This document shows positions 7,428 through 14,885 of a DNA stretch of 35,634 nt, piece by piece. Numbering within the stretch: the first letter of the stretch is position 1; every line of letters starts with the position of its first letter. The position numbers and the translations under genes were made by a program. The DNA is from Paracoccaceae bacterium (GTDB lineage Bacteria; Pseudomonadota; Alphaproteobacteria; Rhodobacterales; Rhodobacteraceae). The stretch spans positions 1 through 35,634 of the forward strand of contig JAGRMG010000051.1 of the NCBI GenBank assembly GCA_020441385.1, in the 5' to 3' direction. A model generated the notes under the pieces. That model ran no database searches. It saw only the letters and a program-made list of their open reading frames with translations, and was not told where the DNA came from.

Positions 7428-8039
7428 ATGACAAGGGCAAGATATCTCACGGGTGTCGCTGCAGTGATCGGGATCGTCGGGGCCAGCGGGGTACTGGCGG
7501 CCGGGTCGGGCCAGGGCATGGGCGACCGGCAGGGCATGGGCGGCATGCACCGGATGCATGCGCAGATGCCCGGCTTTCAGGAACTGGACGCCGATGACGA
7601 CGGTCAGGTCACGCCCGACGAGATGCAGGCCCGGCGCGCGGCGCGGTTCGCTGCGGCGGATGCCGACGGCGACGGCCGCCTGACGCTTGAGGAAATGCAG
7701 GCGCAGGCGCGCAAGCGCGCCGATGACCGCGCCGCCGCGATGCTGGCGCGCATGGACAAGGACGGCGACGGCGCGCTGTCGCCCGAAGAGATGCCCGCGC
7801 GGCAGCAGTCGCGGATGGCGGGCATGTTCGAGCAGATGGATACCGATGGCAGCGGCGGCCTTTCCGAACAGGAATTCGCCGCCATGCGGGCCAACATGCA
7901 GGAGCGCATGCAGCGCCGGAACGCCGGCCAGGGCGGGATGCAGGGCAAGATGCGGCTTTATCGGGAAGGATACAGGGACGGCTTCCAGGACGGCCACCAG
8001 TACATGCGCCGGGACGGGCGCGGTACGGGCAGGAACTGA
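7428..8039 (+). CDS. Secreted EF-hand protein with a Met/His-rich linker
   Basis: A 203-residue protein with an N-terminal signal peptide (residues 1-25, ending VLAAG) and four canonical 12-residue EF-hand loops: DADDDGQVTPDE (54-65), DADGDGRLTLEE (78-89), DKDGDGALSPEE (110-121) and DTDGSGGLSEQE (138-149). All four have Asp at position 1 and Glu at 12, so all should bind Ca2+. Between signal and first loop is a Met/Gly/His-rich stretch (28-47), a composition seen in copper- or silver-binding periplasmic proteins. The tail is basic and aromatic (YREGYRDGFQDGHQYMRR). The start at 7428 is set by AAGGAAGG upstream. It lies 65 bp before the ECF sigma gene and may be its partner or target. Confidence 0.85.
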   Translation: MTRARYLTGVAAVIGIVGASGVLAAGSGQGMGDRQGMGGMHRMHAQMPGFQELDADDDGQVTPDEMQARRAARFAAADADGDGRLTLEEMQAQARKRADDRAAAMLARMDKDGDGALSPEEMPARQQSRMAGMFEQMDTDGSGGLSEQEFAAMRANMQERMQRRNAGQGGMQGKMRLYREGYRDGFQDGHQYMRRDGRGTGRN

Positions 8040-8104
8040 CGCGCGCCCCGTGTGGTTGGTGCGGCGTTCATATCCGGGCCGGGTTTGTCCGGCGGGCGGC
8101 CGCC

Positions 8105-8686
8105 ATGAGCCGGCCCGGCGCCGAGCCATCCGACGATGAACTGCTGGCGCGGTTCGCGCGCGGCGAGGCGGCCGCAGCCTCCATGCTGACCGCGCGTCTG
8201 GGGCCGCGGACCCATTCGCTTGCCCTGCGGGTGCTGGGCGACGGGGCCGAGGCCGAGGACGTGGCCCAGGAGGCGATGCTGCGGCTTTGGCGCATGGCGC
8301 CCGACTGGCGGCCGGGGGCGGCCAGGGTCAGCACCTGGCTTTACCGCGTGACGCTGAACCTGTGCCTGGACCGCAAGCGCCGGGGCCGGCGCGGGCCGGT
8401 CGGTCTGGACTGCGTGCCCGAACCGGCCGATCCGGCGCCGGGGCCGGCCGAGGCGATGCAGGAGGGTGCCCGCGCCAAAGCCTTGCAGGGTGCGCTGATG
8501 CAATTGCCCGACCGGCAGCGGCATGCGGTGGTGCTGCGCCATATCGAAGAGCTTTCGAACCCCGAGATCGCGGAAATCATGGGGGTCGGTGTCGAGGCGG
8601 TCGAAAGTCTGACCGCGCGGGGCAGGCGCGCGCTGGCCGCGGCCCTGGCCGGGCGGCGCGAGGAACTGGGGTATGAGGATGGCTGA
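8105..8686 (+). CDS. ECF-type RNA polymerase sigma factor
   Basis: A 193-residue sigma-70 family factor of the extracytoplasmic-function class. Region 2 covers about residues 9-85 (DDELLARFARGEAAA, AEDVAQEAMLRLWRM, STWLYRVTLNLCLDRKRR). Region 4 covers about 125-180 (LPDRQRHAVVLRHIEELSNPEIAEIMGVGVEAVESLTARGRRAL). No region 1.1 or 3 is present. Its stop overlaps the next gene by 14 bp, and that gene encodes a one-helix membrane protein followed by a periplasmic sensor-like protein, the layout of CnrH-CnrY-CnrX-type systems. It is expected to be held inactive at the membrane until a periplasmic signal arrives; this is inference from gene order. Confidence 0.92.
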   Translation: MSRPGAEPSDDELLARFARGEAAAASMLTARLGPRTHSLALRVLGDGAEAEDVAQEAMLRLWRMAPDWRPGAARVSTWLYRVTLNLCLDRKRRGRRGPVGLDCVPEPADPAPGPAEAMQEGARAKALQGALMQLPDRQRHAVVLRHIEELSNPEIAEIMGVGVEAVESLTARGRRALAAALAGRREELGYEDG

Positions 8687-9050
8687 GAGCGAACGAGACA
8701 GCGACGACTTGCGGGCGCATTTCGCCGCCGCGCGGCGCCGGACCGCGACATTGCCGCCAGCACTCGAGGCGCGGATTCTGGCCGATGCGCACCGTGTCCA
8801 GGGGCGCATGGCGGGCCGGCCTTCCGCCGCCTCGCTGCCGGGGCGCCTGCGCCGGGTCGTGGCGATGCTGGGCGGCTGGCCGGCGCTGGGCGGGCTGACG
8901 GCGGCCTGCGCGGCGGGCGTCTGGCTGGGCTTTTCGCCACCGGCGTTCCTGCCCGATCCGCTGGGTATCGTGGTGCAGACCGACTTGGGCGCGGATCTGG
9001 ATGTTCTGGGCGGCGGCGACCTGATCGGCGCGCTGACGGAGGAGGGATAG
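8673..9050 (+). CDS. Small one-helix membrane protein, candidate anti-sigma factor
   Basis: A 125-residue protein that I cannot place in a named family. A charged N-terminal half of about 65 residues (ERDSDDLRAHFAAARRR, LPPALEARILADAHRVQGR) is followed by a single membrane segment (about 73-92) and a short acidic periplasmic tail (VVQTDLGADLDVLGGGDLIGALTEEG). The topology, with a cytoplasmic helix pair and one crossing, fits a CnrY-like anti-sigma factor. The start at 8673 (AGGA 8 bp upstream) is preferred; an ATG at 8679 is also possible. It overlaps the sigma gene by 14 bp and its TAG stop abuts the next ATG, so all three proteins should be made together. The role is inferred from position. 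Confidence 0.72.
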   Translation: MRMAESERDSDDLRAHFAAARRRTATLPPALEARILADAHRVQGRMAGRPSAASLPGRLRRVVAMLGGWPALGGLTAACAAGVWLGFSPPAFLPDPLGIVVQTDLGADLDVLGGGDLIGALTEEG

Positions 9051-9566
9051 ATGAGCGACCGGGATCAACCTCGGCAGGGCCGGTGCCCGCGCTGGATGCG
9101 CGTGCTTCTGGGGGTGTCGCTGGCGCTGAACCTGCTGGTTGCGGGGCTGGCCGCGGGCGCCGCGCTGCGCCATGGCCGCGCCGGGGGGATGCACGCGGCG
9201 CCGCACTCGCTGGCGGGGGCGATGATTCGCGAATTGCCGCCGCAGGATCGCCGCGCCCTCAGCGCGCTGGCCCGCGACGATCTGGCCCGCGACGGTCACG
9301 GCGACCGTCGCGCCCGCCGCCGGGCCGAGGCCGCCGCGGTGACCGGTGCCCTGCGGGCGGTTCCCTTCGATGCGGCGGCGCTGCGGGCGGTTCTGGACGA
9401 CCAGACCCGGCGCCGCGCCGCCGTGCAGGGCGAGCTTCGCGAGTTCTGGCTGGCGCGGGTTGCGGCGATGAGCGATGCCGGCCGGGCCGATTATGCCGAC
9501 CGGGTGGAACAGGCGATGCGCGCGGGCGGCCACCGTACCCGCCACCGGCCCGGCTGGCGCGACTGA
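9051..9566 (+). CDS. Periplasmic heavy-metal-sensor-like protein
   Basis: A 171-residue protein with an N-terminal membrane anchor (about 15-40, VLLGVSLALNLLVAGLAAGAAL). The helical periplasmic domain has the layout of the CnrX/ZraP-like metal-resistance superfamily: LAGAMIRELPPQDRRALSALARDDL, a long Arg/Ala-rich helix, LRAVLDDQTRRRAAVQGELREFWLARVAAMS, and a histidine-containing tail (GGHRTRHRPGW). Met and His residues near 49-60 (GGMHAAPH) could contribute metal ligands. GGAGGG precedes the ATG, which directly follows the preceding stop codon. Proposed role: sense a periplasmic metal or envelope signal and pass it to the one-helix protein and the sigma factor. The metal is unknown and no efflux pump lies nearby. 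Confidence 0.75.
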   Translation: MSDRDQPRQGRCPRWMRVLLGVSLALNLLVAGLAAGAALRHGRAGGMHAAPHSLAGAMIRELPPQDRRALSALARDDLARDGHGDRRARRRAEAAAVTGALRAVPFDAAALRAVLDDQTRRRAAVQGELREFWLARVAAMSDAGRADYADRVEQAMRAGGHRTRHRPGWRD

Positions 9567-9579
9567 ACCGCCGGCCCGC

Positions 9580-10608
9580 TCAGCCCTCTCCGGCAAGGAT
9601 GCGTTCGGCGCGGGCGCGCAGCGCGTCGCCATCGGCCAGGAACTCGGCCTGCCAGCGCGCCGGGTCGGCCCGCACCGCGCAATCCGCGCGTTCAAGCAGC
9701 ACGCGGAAGCGGGCCAGGGCCGCCGCCTCGGCGAGCGCGATGCCGGGCAGGGCGCGGATGCGCGCCATTTCCCGGATGCGCGCGCGGCGCAGCGCGTCGG
9801 GCATCGGGCAGGGGACGGCGTTGGCATTCATCGCAGACCGGGTTGCAAGCCCCGGGCGCACCCGCCTCCTGGGCGTCAGGCAGCCGTATCCGCGCAGGAT
9901 CTTGAGGTGAAATTCGGCCCGGGATTTGCAGTGATAATGGTGGATGGCCGCCCGATCCAGCGCCGGGGGATCCAGCACATGCCCCTTGCGCAACGTCTGC
10001 GCGATGTCGCGGCCCGCCGCGTCGCGCCAGTTCACCGGCGCGCCATCGAAACGCGGCCGGTGCTGTTTCCAGAGCGTCGTGCGGCCGGGGCGGAACAGCG
10101 TCTTGACCTGCCAGTATGGCCGCGCCGCGCCCGGGTCGTCCGCCCGGGCGGCCAGCGCAAAACGCTCTGCCACCGGGTCCGGCGCGAAGCCGTCCTGCGC
10201 GTTGTCGCCGAACACGCGCCAGGCGAAGGACACCGCATCGGGATGGCCCAGCCGGCCGAGCAGCGCCCGCGCGTCACCGTCGCCGTAGGGCACCAGGAAC
10301 TCGTCCACGTCGCAGACCAGCACATAGTCGCAGGACGCCGCCAAGTCGGACTGCCGCGCCCGGTTCAGGGCCCGGATCACCGGCGGCTGATCACGCAGCC
10401 GTGCCCGCCGGTAGGTCCGGCCCGAGGAATTGTCGCGCCAGTCGATCAGACCCTGCGCCGCCAGCGCCGCCAGCAGGTCGTCGGTGCCGTCGCGCGAGTC
10501 GTTCTGATAGACGAGGATGGGGCCGAAGCCCAGCGCGCGGTAATGCGCCACCCACTCGATCAGATAGGCGGCCTCGTCCCGCACGGATGCGACCAGGCCC
10601 AGCCGCAT
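9580..10608 (-). CDS. Family 2-type glycosyltransferase (Glyco_tranf_2_4 type) at the end of the surE-pcm-nlpD operon
   Basis: A 342-residue cytoplasmic glycosyltransferase. It starts LGLVASVRDEAAYLIEWVAHYRALGF with QNDSRDGTDDLL behind it, and has the metal/nucleotide-sugar motif CDVDEFL (D100-D102). The C-terminal IHHYHCKSRAEFHLKILRG box is characteristic of this GT92-related group. The donor and acceptor are unknown. Its start lies 3 nt after the stop of the LysM/M23 gene, so it is probably co-translated with it. It belongs to the same family as three glycosyltransferase domains at 27276-33119 but is more diverged, for example HHY instead of NHY. Convergent with the metal-sensor gene, 13 bp between stops. 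Confidence 0.85.
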   Translation of the reverse strand: MRLGLVASVRDEAAYLIEWVAHYRALGFGPILVYQNDSRDGTDDLLAALAAQGLIDWRDNSSGRTYRRARLRDQPPVIRALNRARQSDLAASCDYVLVCDVDEFLVPYGDGDARALLGRLGHPDAVSFAWRVFGDNAQDGFAPDPVAERFALAARADDPGAARPYWQVKTLFRPGRTTLWKQHRPRFDGAPVNWRDAAGRDIAQTLRKGHVLDPPALDRAAIHHYHCKSRAEFHLKILRGYGCLTPRRRVRPGLATRSAMNANAVPCPMPDALRRARIREMARIRALPGIALAEAAALARFRVLLERADCAVRADPARWQAEFLADGDALRARAERILAGEG

Positions 10609-10611
10609 GGG

Positions 10612-11769
10612 CTATTGCAGGTAGGGCATCGGATCGACGCTGTCAAAGCCCTTGCGGACCTCGAAATGCACATAGGCCTTGTCGCCCGCGCGCAGCCGGG
10701 CCAGCGTCTGTCCGCGTTTCAGCCGGTCGCCCTTCTTCACCGCGATCCCATCGAGATTGGCATAGACCGTCAACAGGTTGTCGCCATGATCCACCACCAC
10801 GATCGGCACCTTGTCGGCATCCGCCGTGACCGCCCGCACCGTGCCTTCGTCCGCCGCGCCGACCGCCGCGCCGGGGCTGCCGGCGATGTCGATGCCGTCG
10901 TTGCGGCCCTTGGAATAGGTGCGGATGATCTTGCCCGCGACCGGCATGGCCATGCGCGCGCTGCTGGTCTGGGTCGGCTGGCCCACCGATACCGCCGGCG
11001 GTTCGGGCGGTGTCGGGTCGATGCGTTCGTCGGGCAGCGGCGCCGAGGCGCTTGGCGGCGTCGGCGTGGGCGACCCCTGCCCGGGCGCGGTGGTTGCCGT
11101 TTCGGGGAGGCTGCGCGGGGCGGGCTGGTCGGTGATCGGTATCAGCAGGTACTGACCCTCGCGAATGGAGAAATCCGGGCCCAGCCCGTTCCATTCCGCC
11201 AGCGCCTTGACCGGCACCTGATACAGCCGCGAGACGGTATAGGCGGTTTCGCCCCGGATCACCTTGTGCCGCACCGGCTCGGGCGCCGCTTGCGGGGCTG
11301 GTGCCCGAGGGGCCGGGGTCAGGGTCGTGGTCTGCACCGGCGAGGTGTCGGGCGCGCTGTCGATGGCGCTGCCGGCCAGCGCGGCGATATCCACGCCGGT
11401 CGCCGCCGATGGCTCGGCCACGCGGCGGGGCAGGGCCAGAACCTCGCCCTCGCGCAGCCTGACGTCGGGTTCCATGCCGTTGAAGCGGGCCAGATCCCCG
11501 GCGGGCAGGCCGATCCGCGCCGCGACATCGCTCACCGTGTCGCCACGCCGGGCCACCGCGACCTGGTAATGCGGATAGGAGATGATGCCCCGGTTGTCCG
11601 GGTCGGGCCGGTTGGCGGTGCTGACCGAGCGGGCCGCCGGTGCGGTGCTGAAGGCGCCGATATTGCCGCGCAGGTCGAAATCCAGCGGCTCGGAGCAGCC
11701 CGCCAGCAGCGCCAGGGCCGAGATCGCGGCGCCAAGGCGGGCCGGCCGGGTCAGGAAAACTCTATGCAT
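10612..11769 (-). CDS. nlpD: LysM / degenerate M23 lipoprotein (NlpD-like amidase activator)
   Basis: A 385-residue outer-membrane lipoprotein. A signal peptide with lipobox LALLAGC places the lipidated Cys at 25. Two LysM peptidoglycan-binding domains follow (about 67-113 and 168-212), then a Pro/Thr-rich linker and a C-terminal M23/LytM domain (about 275-385). The LytM zinc site is incomplete. The first His is replaced (GRNDGIDIAG, as in E. coli NlpD) and YAHL reads YANL, while VHFEVRKG keeps a His. It is therefore expected to activate a cell-wall amidase during division rather than cut peptidoglycan itself. Position after surE and pcm is the classic nlpD synteny. A long open frame on the other strand is a shadow. 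Confidence 0.85.
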   Translation of the reverse strand: MHRVFLTRPARLGAAISALALLAGCSEPLDFDLRGNIGAFSTAPAARSVSTANRPDPDNRGIISYPHYQVAVARRGDTVSDVAARIGLPAGDLARFNGMEPDVRLREGEVLALPRRVAEPSAATGVDIAALAGSAIDSAPDTSPVQTTTLTPAPRAPAPQAAPEPVRHKVIRGETAYTVSRLYQVPVKALAEWNGLGPDFSIREGQYLLIPITDQPAPRSLPETATTAPGQGSPTPTPPSASAPLPDERIDPTPPEPPAVSVGQPTQTSSARMAMPVAGKIIRTYSKGRNDGIDIAGSPGAAVGAADEGTVRAVTADADKVPIVVVDHGDNLLTVYANLDGIAVKKGDRLKRGQTLARLRAGDKAYVHFEVRKGFDSVDPMPYLQ

Positions 11770-11831
11770 CTCACCATCCTCAATATGCCCTTCCCCCTGT
11801 TGTCCGGGGGTTCGCGGTTCACTCGCACGAT

Positions 11832-12479
11832 TCAGCCATCCTTGCCCAGCCCCTCGAGCAGCGGCACGAACCGGACCGGGCGGATTTCCTCGTAGTCGAA
11901 CCCGGTTGCGGTCCGGCGCACCCGGATCAGCGTCTGCACCGTGTCGGACTGGCCGACGGGCACGACCATGATACCGCCAATCTTCAACTGCGCCAAGAGC
12001 GGCCCGGGCGGATCCTCGGCGGCGGCGGTCACGATGATGCGGTCGAACGGCGCCTGTTCGGCCAGCCCGTGCGATCCGTCCGCGATGACGGCCGTGATGT
12101 TGACCAGCCCCAGCCGGTCGAACAGCTCGCGCGCCTCGCGCACCAGCCGCGCGTGGCGTTCCACCGTGTAGACCCTTCGCGCCAGACGGCTGAGGATCGC
12201 CGCCTGATAGCCCGAGCCGGTGCCGACCTCGAGCACCTTGTCGCGCGGCGTGACCTGCAACGCCTTGGTCATGATGCCCACCACCGAAGGCTGGCTGATG
12301 GTCTGGCCGCAGGCGATGGGCAGGGGCATGTCCTCGTAGGCGCGTTCGGAGAACAGGCCGCGCACGAAGGCGCCGCGGTCGATCTCCTCCATCGCGCCCA
12401 GAACCCGGGCGTCGGTGACCCCCTTGGAGCGCAGCGCGTAGAGGAACTGCATCTTGGTTTCTGCCGCCGGCCCGCTCAT
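11832..12479 (-). CDS. pcm: Protein-L-isoaspartate O-methyltransferase
   Basis: A 215-residue cytoplasmic repair enzyme that uses S-adenosylmethionine to methylate isoaspartyl residues in damaged proteins. Family segments are present: [38 protein letters not shown], then the SAM-binding [56 protein letters not shown], and a C-terminal RFVPLLEG. Length matches the family. The start overlaps the surE stop by 4 bp (ATGA), so the two are translationally coupled. The LysM/M23 gene follows after 62 bp. Confidence 0.95.
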   Translation of the reverse strand: MSGPAAETKMQFLYALRSKGVTDARVLGAMEEIDRGAFVRGLFSERAYEDMPLPIACGQTISQPSVVGIMTKALQVTPRDKVLEVGTGSGYQAAILSRLARRVYTVERHARLVREARELFDRLGLVNITAVIADGSHGLAEQAPFDRIIVTAAAEDPPGPLLAQLKIGGIMVVPVGQSDTVQTLIRVRRTATGFDYEEIRPVRFVPLLEGLGKDG

Positions 12480-13258
12480 TCGATGGCCTTCATCGCCCCC
12501 AGCACGTCATGCGCGGTCAGGTCGGCGCGCATCGGCGTGACCGAAACGAAGCCCTCCAGATTGACCGCCGCATCGCTGCCCGGCGCGGTCGGCACATGCT
12601 GGTTGCCGCCCTTGATCCACAGGAACCGGCGCCCGGAGGGCGAGGAATGCGGCTCAACCTCGAACCGCGTGCCGCGGCGAAACCCCTGCGGTGCGATCCG
12701 CACGCCCTTTACCGAACTGGCGCGAACCGGGGGGAAATTGACGTTGAAGAACAGCCGGTAGCCGTCGTCCGCATCAGGGCAGGCGTCAAGCACCTTGCGC
12801 ACCACCGCCGCGCCATGGGCGGCGGCGGCCTCGAACGGGTTGTCGAGGCCCAGATTGCCCGGCCCGTAATACTGCGACAGGGCCAGCGCCGGAATGCCCT
12901 GCAAGGCGGCCTCCATCGCACCGCCCAGCGTGCCGGAATAAAGCGCGTTCTCGGCCGAGTTGTTGCCGCGGTTGACGCCCGACAGCACCAGATCGGGCGC
13001 CGCCCCGCGCATCACGTCGTGCAGCCCCGCCATGACGCAGTCGGCCGGGCTGCCCTCGGCGGCAAAGCGCCGCTCGCCCAGCCGGGCGATCATCATGGGA
13101 TGGGTATAGCTGATGCTATGGGCCACGCCCGACTGCTCGAAGGCCGGCGCCACCACCCAGACCTCGCCGTCGGAACCCGCCAGATCGGCGGCGATCGCCT
13201 CGAGAACCTCAAGCCCCGGTGCGTTGATGCCGTCGTCGTTGGTCAGAAGAATGCGCAT
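12476..13258 (-). CDS. surE: 5'/3'-nucleotidase SurE
   Basis: A 260-residue metal-dependent nucleoside monophosphate phosphatase, linked in bacteria to stationary-phase survival. The N-terminus [15 protein letters not shown] holds the metal-binding Asp8-Asp9. Downstream motifs [17 protein letters not shown] and [36 protein letters not shown] are diagnostic. The C-terminal region with FNVNFPP and [11 protein letters not shown] is complete. It is the first gene of the surE-pcm-nlpD-glycosyltransferase unit. The 201 bp upstream, shared with a divergent lipoprotein gene, contains a bulged GC hairpin at about 13303-13330. No serS or tat genes, which often precede surE in relatives, are seen. Confidence 0.95.
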   Translation of the reverse strand: MRILLTNDDGINAPGLEVLEAIAADLAGSDGEVWVVAPAFEQSGVAHSISYTHPMMIARLGERRFAAEGSPADCVMAGLHDVMRGAAPDLVLSGVNRGNNSAENALYSGTLGGAMEAALQGIPALALSQYYGPGNLGLDNPFEAAAAHGAAVVRKVLDACPDADDGYRLFFNVNFPPVRASSVKGVRIAPQGFRRGTRFEVEPHSSPSGRRFLWIKGGNQHVPTAPGSDAAVNLEGFVSVTPMRADLTAHDVLGAMKAIE

Positions 13259-13459
13259 GAACCCCGCCTCGTTTCAGCCTTGATAGACGCCGCGCGCGAT
13301 CCCGGCAAGAAACCGCGTTTCGGTTTGCCGCCGGAAGTTGCGCGCAACCGGCCCCGACCGCCCGGCGCCCCGGCCCGACAACGCCCCGGTAGAGCCGTTG
13401 AATTGCGCTGTCCAGTCGTTTAGCCTTTGCCCAGTGCCATTTCAAAGGAGGCGAGTGTC

Positions 13460-13645
13460 GTGCTGCGTTTTTCCGCGATCGCTGTGTTTCTTGCCGTTCC
13501 GGCCTGCACGGTGCCGTTCGGCCCGCTGCCTTCGACCGGTGCCCCGACGCCCGAGGCGGTCGCCCAGGCGCAGGCCGTCTGTCCGGGCGCCACCTTCGAG
13601 ACCACCGCGCCCACCGATCACGAAGCCTACTGGTTCCGCTGCTAG
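13460..13645 (+). CDS. Small lipoprotein, hypothetical
   Basis: A 61-residue predicted lipoprotein. With a GTG start at 13460 it reads MLRFSAIAVFLAVPACTVPFGPLP, a short signal peptide with a lipobox-like VPAC and lipidated Cys at 17. A Pro/Thr-rich segment and a compact C-terminus with two further cysteines (QAQAVCPGATFETTAPTDHEAYWFRC) follow, so one disulfide is possible. The GTG start is preferred because a near-perfect AAAGGAGG sits about 8 bp before it; no ATG is available. No known family or partner is recognised. It is divergent from surE. The following 104 bp to the convergent SDR gene hold only weak GC-rich inverted repeats. Confidence 0.68.
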   Translation: MLRFSAIAVFLAVPACTVPFGPLPSTGAPTPEAVAQAQAVCPGATFETTAPTDHEAYWFRC

Positions 13646-13749
13646 GGCGGGGTGCGCGGAACGGGATTCAGCCTGCGCGTCCCGCGTAGCGGACCTTCGC
13701 TCTCGCCCCGACGGTTCCCGCGCACGGCAAGGGCCAGGACGATGCCGCG

Positions 13750-14388
13750 CTACAACAACGCCAGCAGGCGGGCGGCTTCGTCGGCGGGGCTGGCCAGGCC
13801 GCTGCGGTCCTCGCCCGGGAAGAACCGGGCCCGGGTCGCGGTGGGCATCGGCTGCGGTGCCAGAATGCGCACGCGCGGGCCGATGTTCTCGCTTTCGGCC
13901 GCCCAGCTGCGCGCCAGGGCCATCTGCGCCGCCTTGGTCGCGCCATAGGCGCCAAAGAACTTCTGCCCCGCGCGCGGATCGTCGAAGAACGCCGCGCGGC
14001 CCTCGCGGCCCAGGAGCGGCGCCACATAGGCGATCAGAACGGAAACGGCGCTGGCGTTGATCGCCACCGATTTTTCCCAGTCCTTCGGGTCGATATGGCC
14101 GGCCGGGGAAAGCGGCGCGGCATGAATGGCGCAGTGCAGCCACAGATCCAGCCCGCCCCAGCGGTCGTAGATGCCCCGGCACAGCGTCGCCATCGCCTGC
14201 GGCTGGGTGATGTCCATCGGCGCCAGCGTCGCGGCGGCGCCGCCGGCCGCGCGGATGCGGTCGTCAAGCTCTTCCAGCGCGCCGGTGGTGCGGGCCACGG
14301 CGATGATGTGATGGCTGGGCGCCAGCGCCTCGGCGAGTGCCGCGCCGAGACCGCGTGAAGCGCCGGTTATCAGGGCTGTCCTGGTCAT
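13750..14388 (-). CDS. Atypical short-chain dehydrogenase/reductase family protein
   Basis: A 212-residue Rossmann-fold protein. The nucleotide-binding motif TGASRGLG (8-15) and a DI pair near 59-60 are present. N111 and the YGATK pair (Y148, K152) correspond to the SDR catalytic Asn, Tyr and Lys. The usual catalytic serine about 13 residues before the Tyr is absent (RAAFFDDPRAGQKFFGAYGATK), and the NNAG motif reads HCAIH. The protein is also shorter than most SDRs (about 250). It may be a binding or regulatory SDR, or use another residue. The start at 14388 gives the canonical MTRTALITGASRG; a longer frame overlaps the next gene. Downstream of the PilP-like gene by 55 bp. Confidence 0.82.
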   Translation of the reverse strand: MTRTALITGASRGLGAALAEALAPSHHIIAVARTTGALEELDDRIRAAGGAAATLAPMDITQPQAMATLCRGIYDRWGGLDLWLHCAIHAAPLSPAGHIDPKDWEKSVAINASAVSVLIAYVAPLLGREGRAAFFDDPRAGQKFFGAYGATKAAQMALARSWAAESENIGPRVRILAPQPMPTATRARFFPGEDRSGLASPADEAARLLALL

Positions 14389-14443
14389 GGCGGCGGGTTT
14401 GACCCGTGCCCGCATCAGCGTCAAGGCCCGATTTCGGCGCCGC

Positions 14444-14716
14444 TCAGCCGCCGGGAAGGGCAAGCCGGCGGGTCTTGCCGTTCTTCTGAACCATCACGCC
14501 ATCGGCGTCGATGCCCACGACCCGGCCATGCGCCAGCCGGTCGCCGGCGCGCACGGTCTCGATGCGCCCGCCCGGAAGGCGCACCATCGCGTTCAGATCG
14601 CTGTCCTTGCCGAACAGGCCGATCAGCGAAACGTCGTTGCGTTCCAGAACGGCGGCGATCGTGGCCTGTGCGGCCACGTTTGCGGGCGTCGCGCCCGCGT
14701 CGGATGTGCTTGTCAT
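14444..14716 (-). CDS. Small PilP/GspC-HR-like protein
   Basis: A 90-residue protein without signal peptide or membrane segment. The C-terminal half (VSLIGLFGKDSDLNAMVRLPGGRIETVRAGDRLAHGRVVGIDADGVMVQKNGKTRRLALPGG) follows the beta-rich pattern of PilP and GspC HR domains: a GD-L turn, a G-R-V--I step, then a V-hydrophobic-x-NGK-x-R-x-L-x-LP ending. The N-terminal 28 residues look flexible. Known PilP and GspC proteins are anchored in the inner membrane and connect secretin to platform, but this copy lacks an anchor and no pilus or secretion genes are near. The start at 14716 has GGAAGG upstream. The function is open; the fold assignment is moderate. Confidence 0.65.
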   Translation of the reverse strand: MTSTSDAGATPANVAAQATIAAVLERNDVSLIGLFGKDSDLNAMVRLPGGRIETVRAGDRLAHGRVVGIDADGVMVQKNGKTRRLALPGG

Positions 14717-14868
14717 GGGTATCTTGCCTTCCGGCCGTCGCGATGCGGCCTTGTGCGCTCTCTCGTGTGCGTATCGAGGCGGCGCTCTAGCAGGGCGCGG
14801 CGCAGGGTGAAAGCAGCCTTTGCCGCACTGCGGCGAAAACCGGCCGGCCACCGCGCGCGTACCGGCGG

Positions 14869-14885
14869 AAAAAGGCCGATCGGCC
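14869..14885 (-). terminator. Short intrinsic terminator at the purF stop
   Basis: On the minus strand AGGCC-GATC-GGCCT, beginning inside the purF stop codon, is followed at once by TTTTT. The 5 bp stem is short but all-GC apart from its closing pair, and the T-run is in the right place. It would end the cvpA-purF transcript. Confidence 0.45.

Noticed and set aside
9475..11895. An 806-codon open frame on the plus strand opposite the glycosyltransferase and LysM/M23 genes
   Set aside because: Composition is Arg/Gly/Gln-rich without domains, while the minus strand encodes two recognisable proteins.
13665..13700. A GC-rich inverted repeat between the small lipoprotein and the SDR gene, considered as a terminator
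   Set aside because: The stem is bulged and there is no T-run on either strand.
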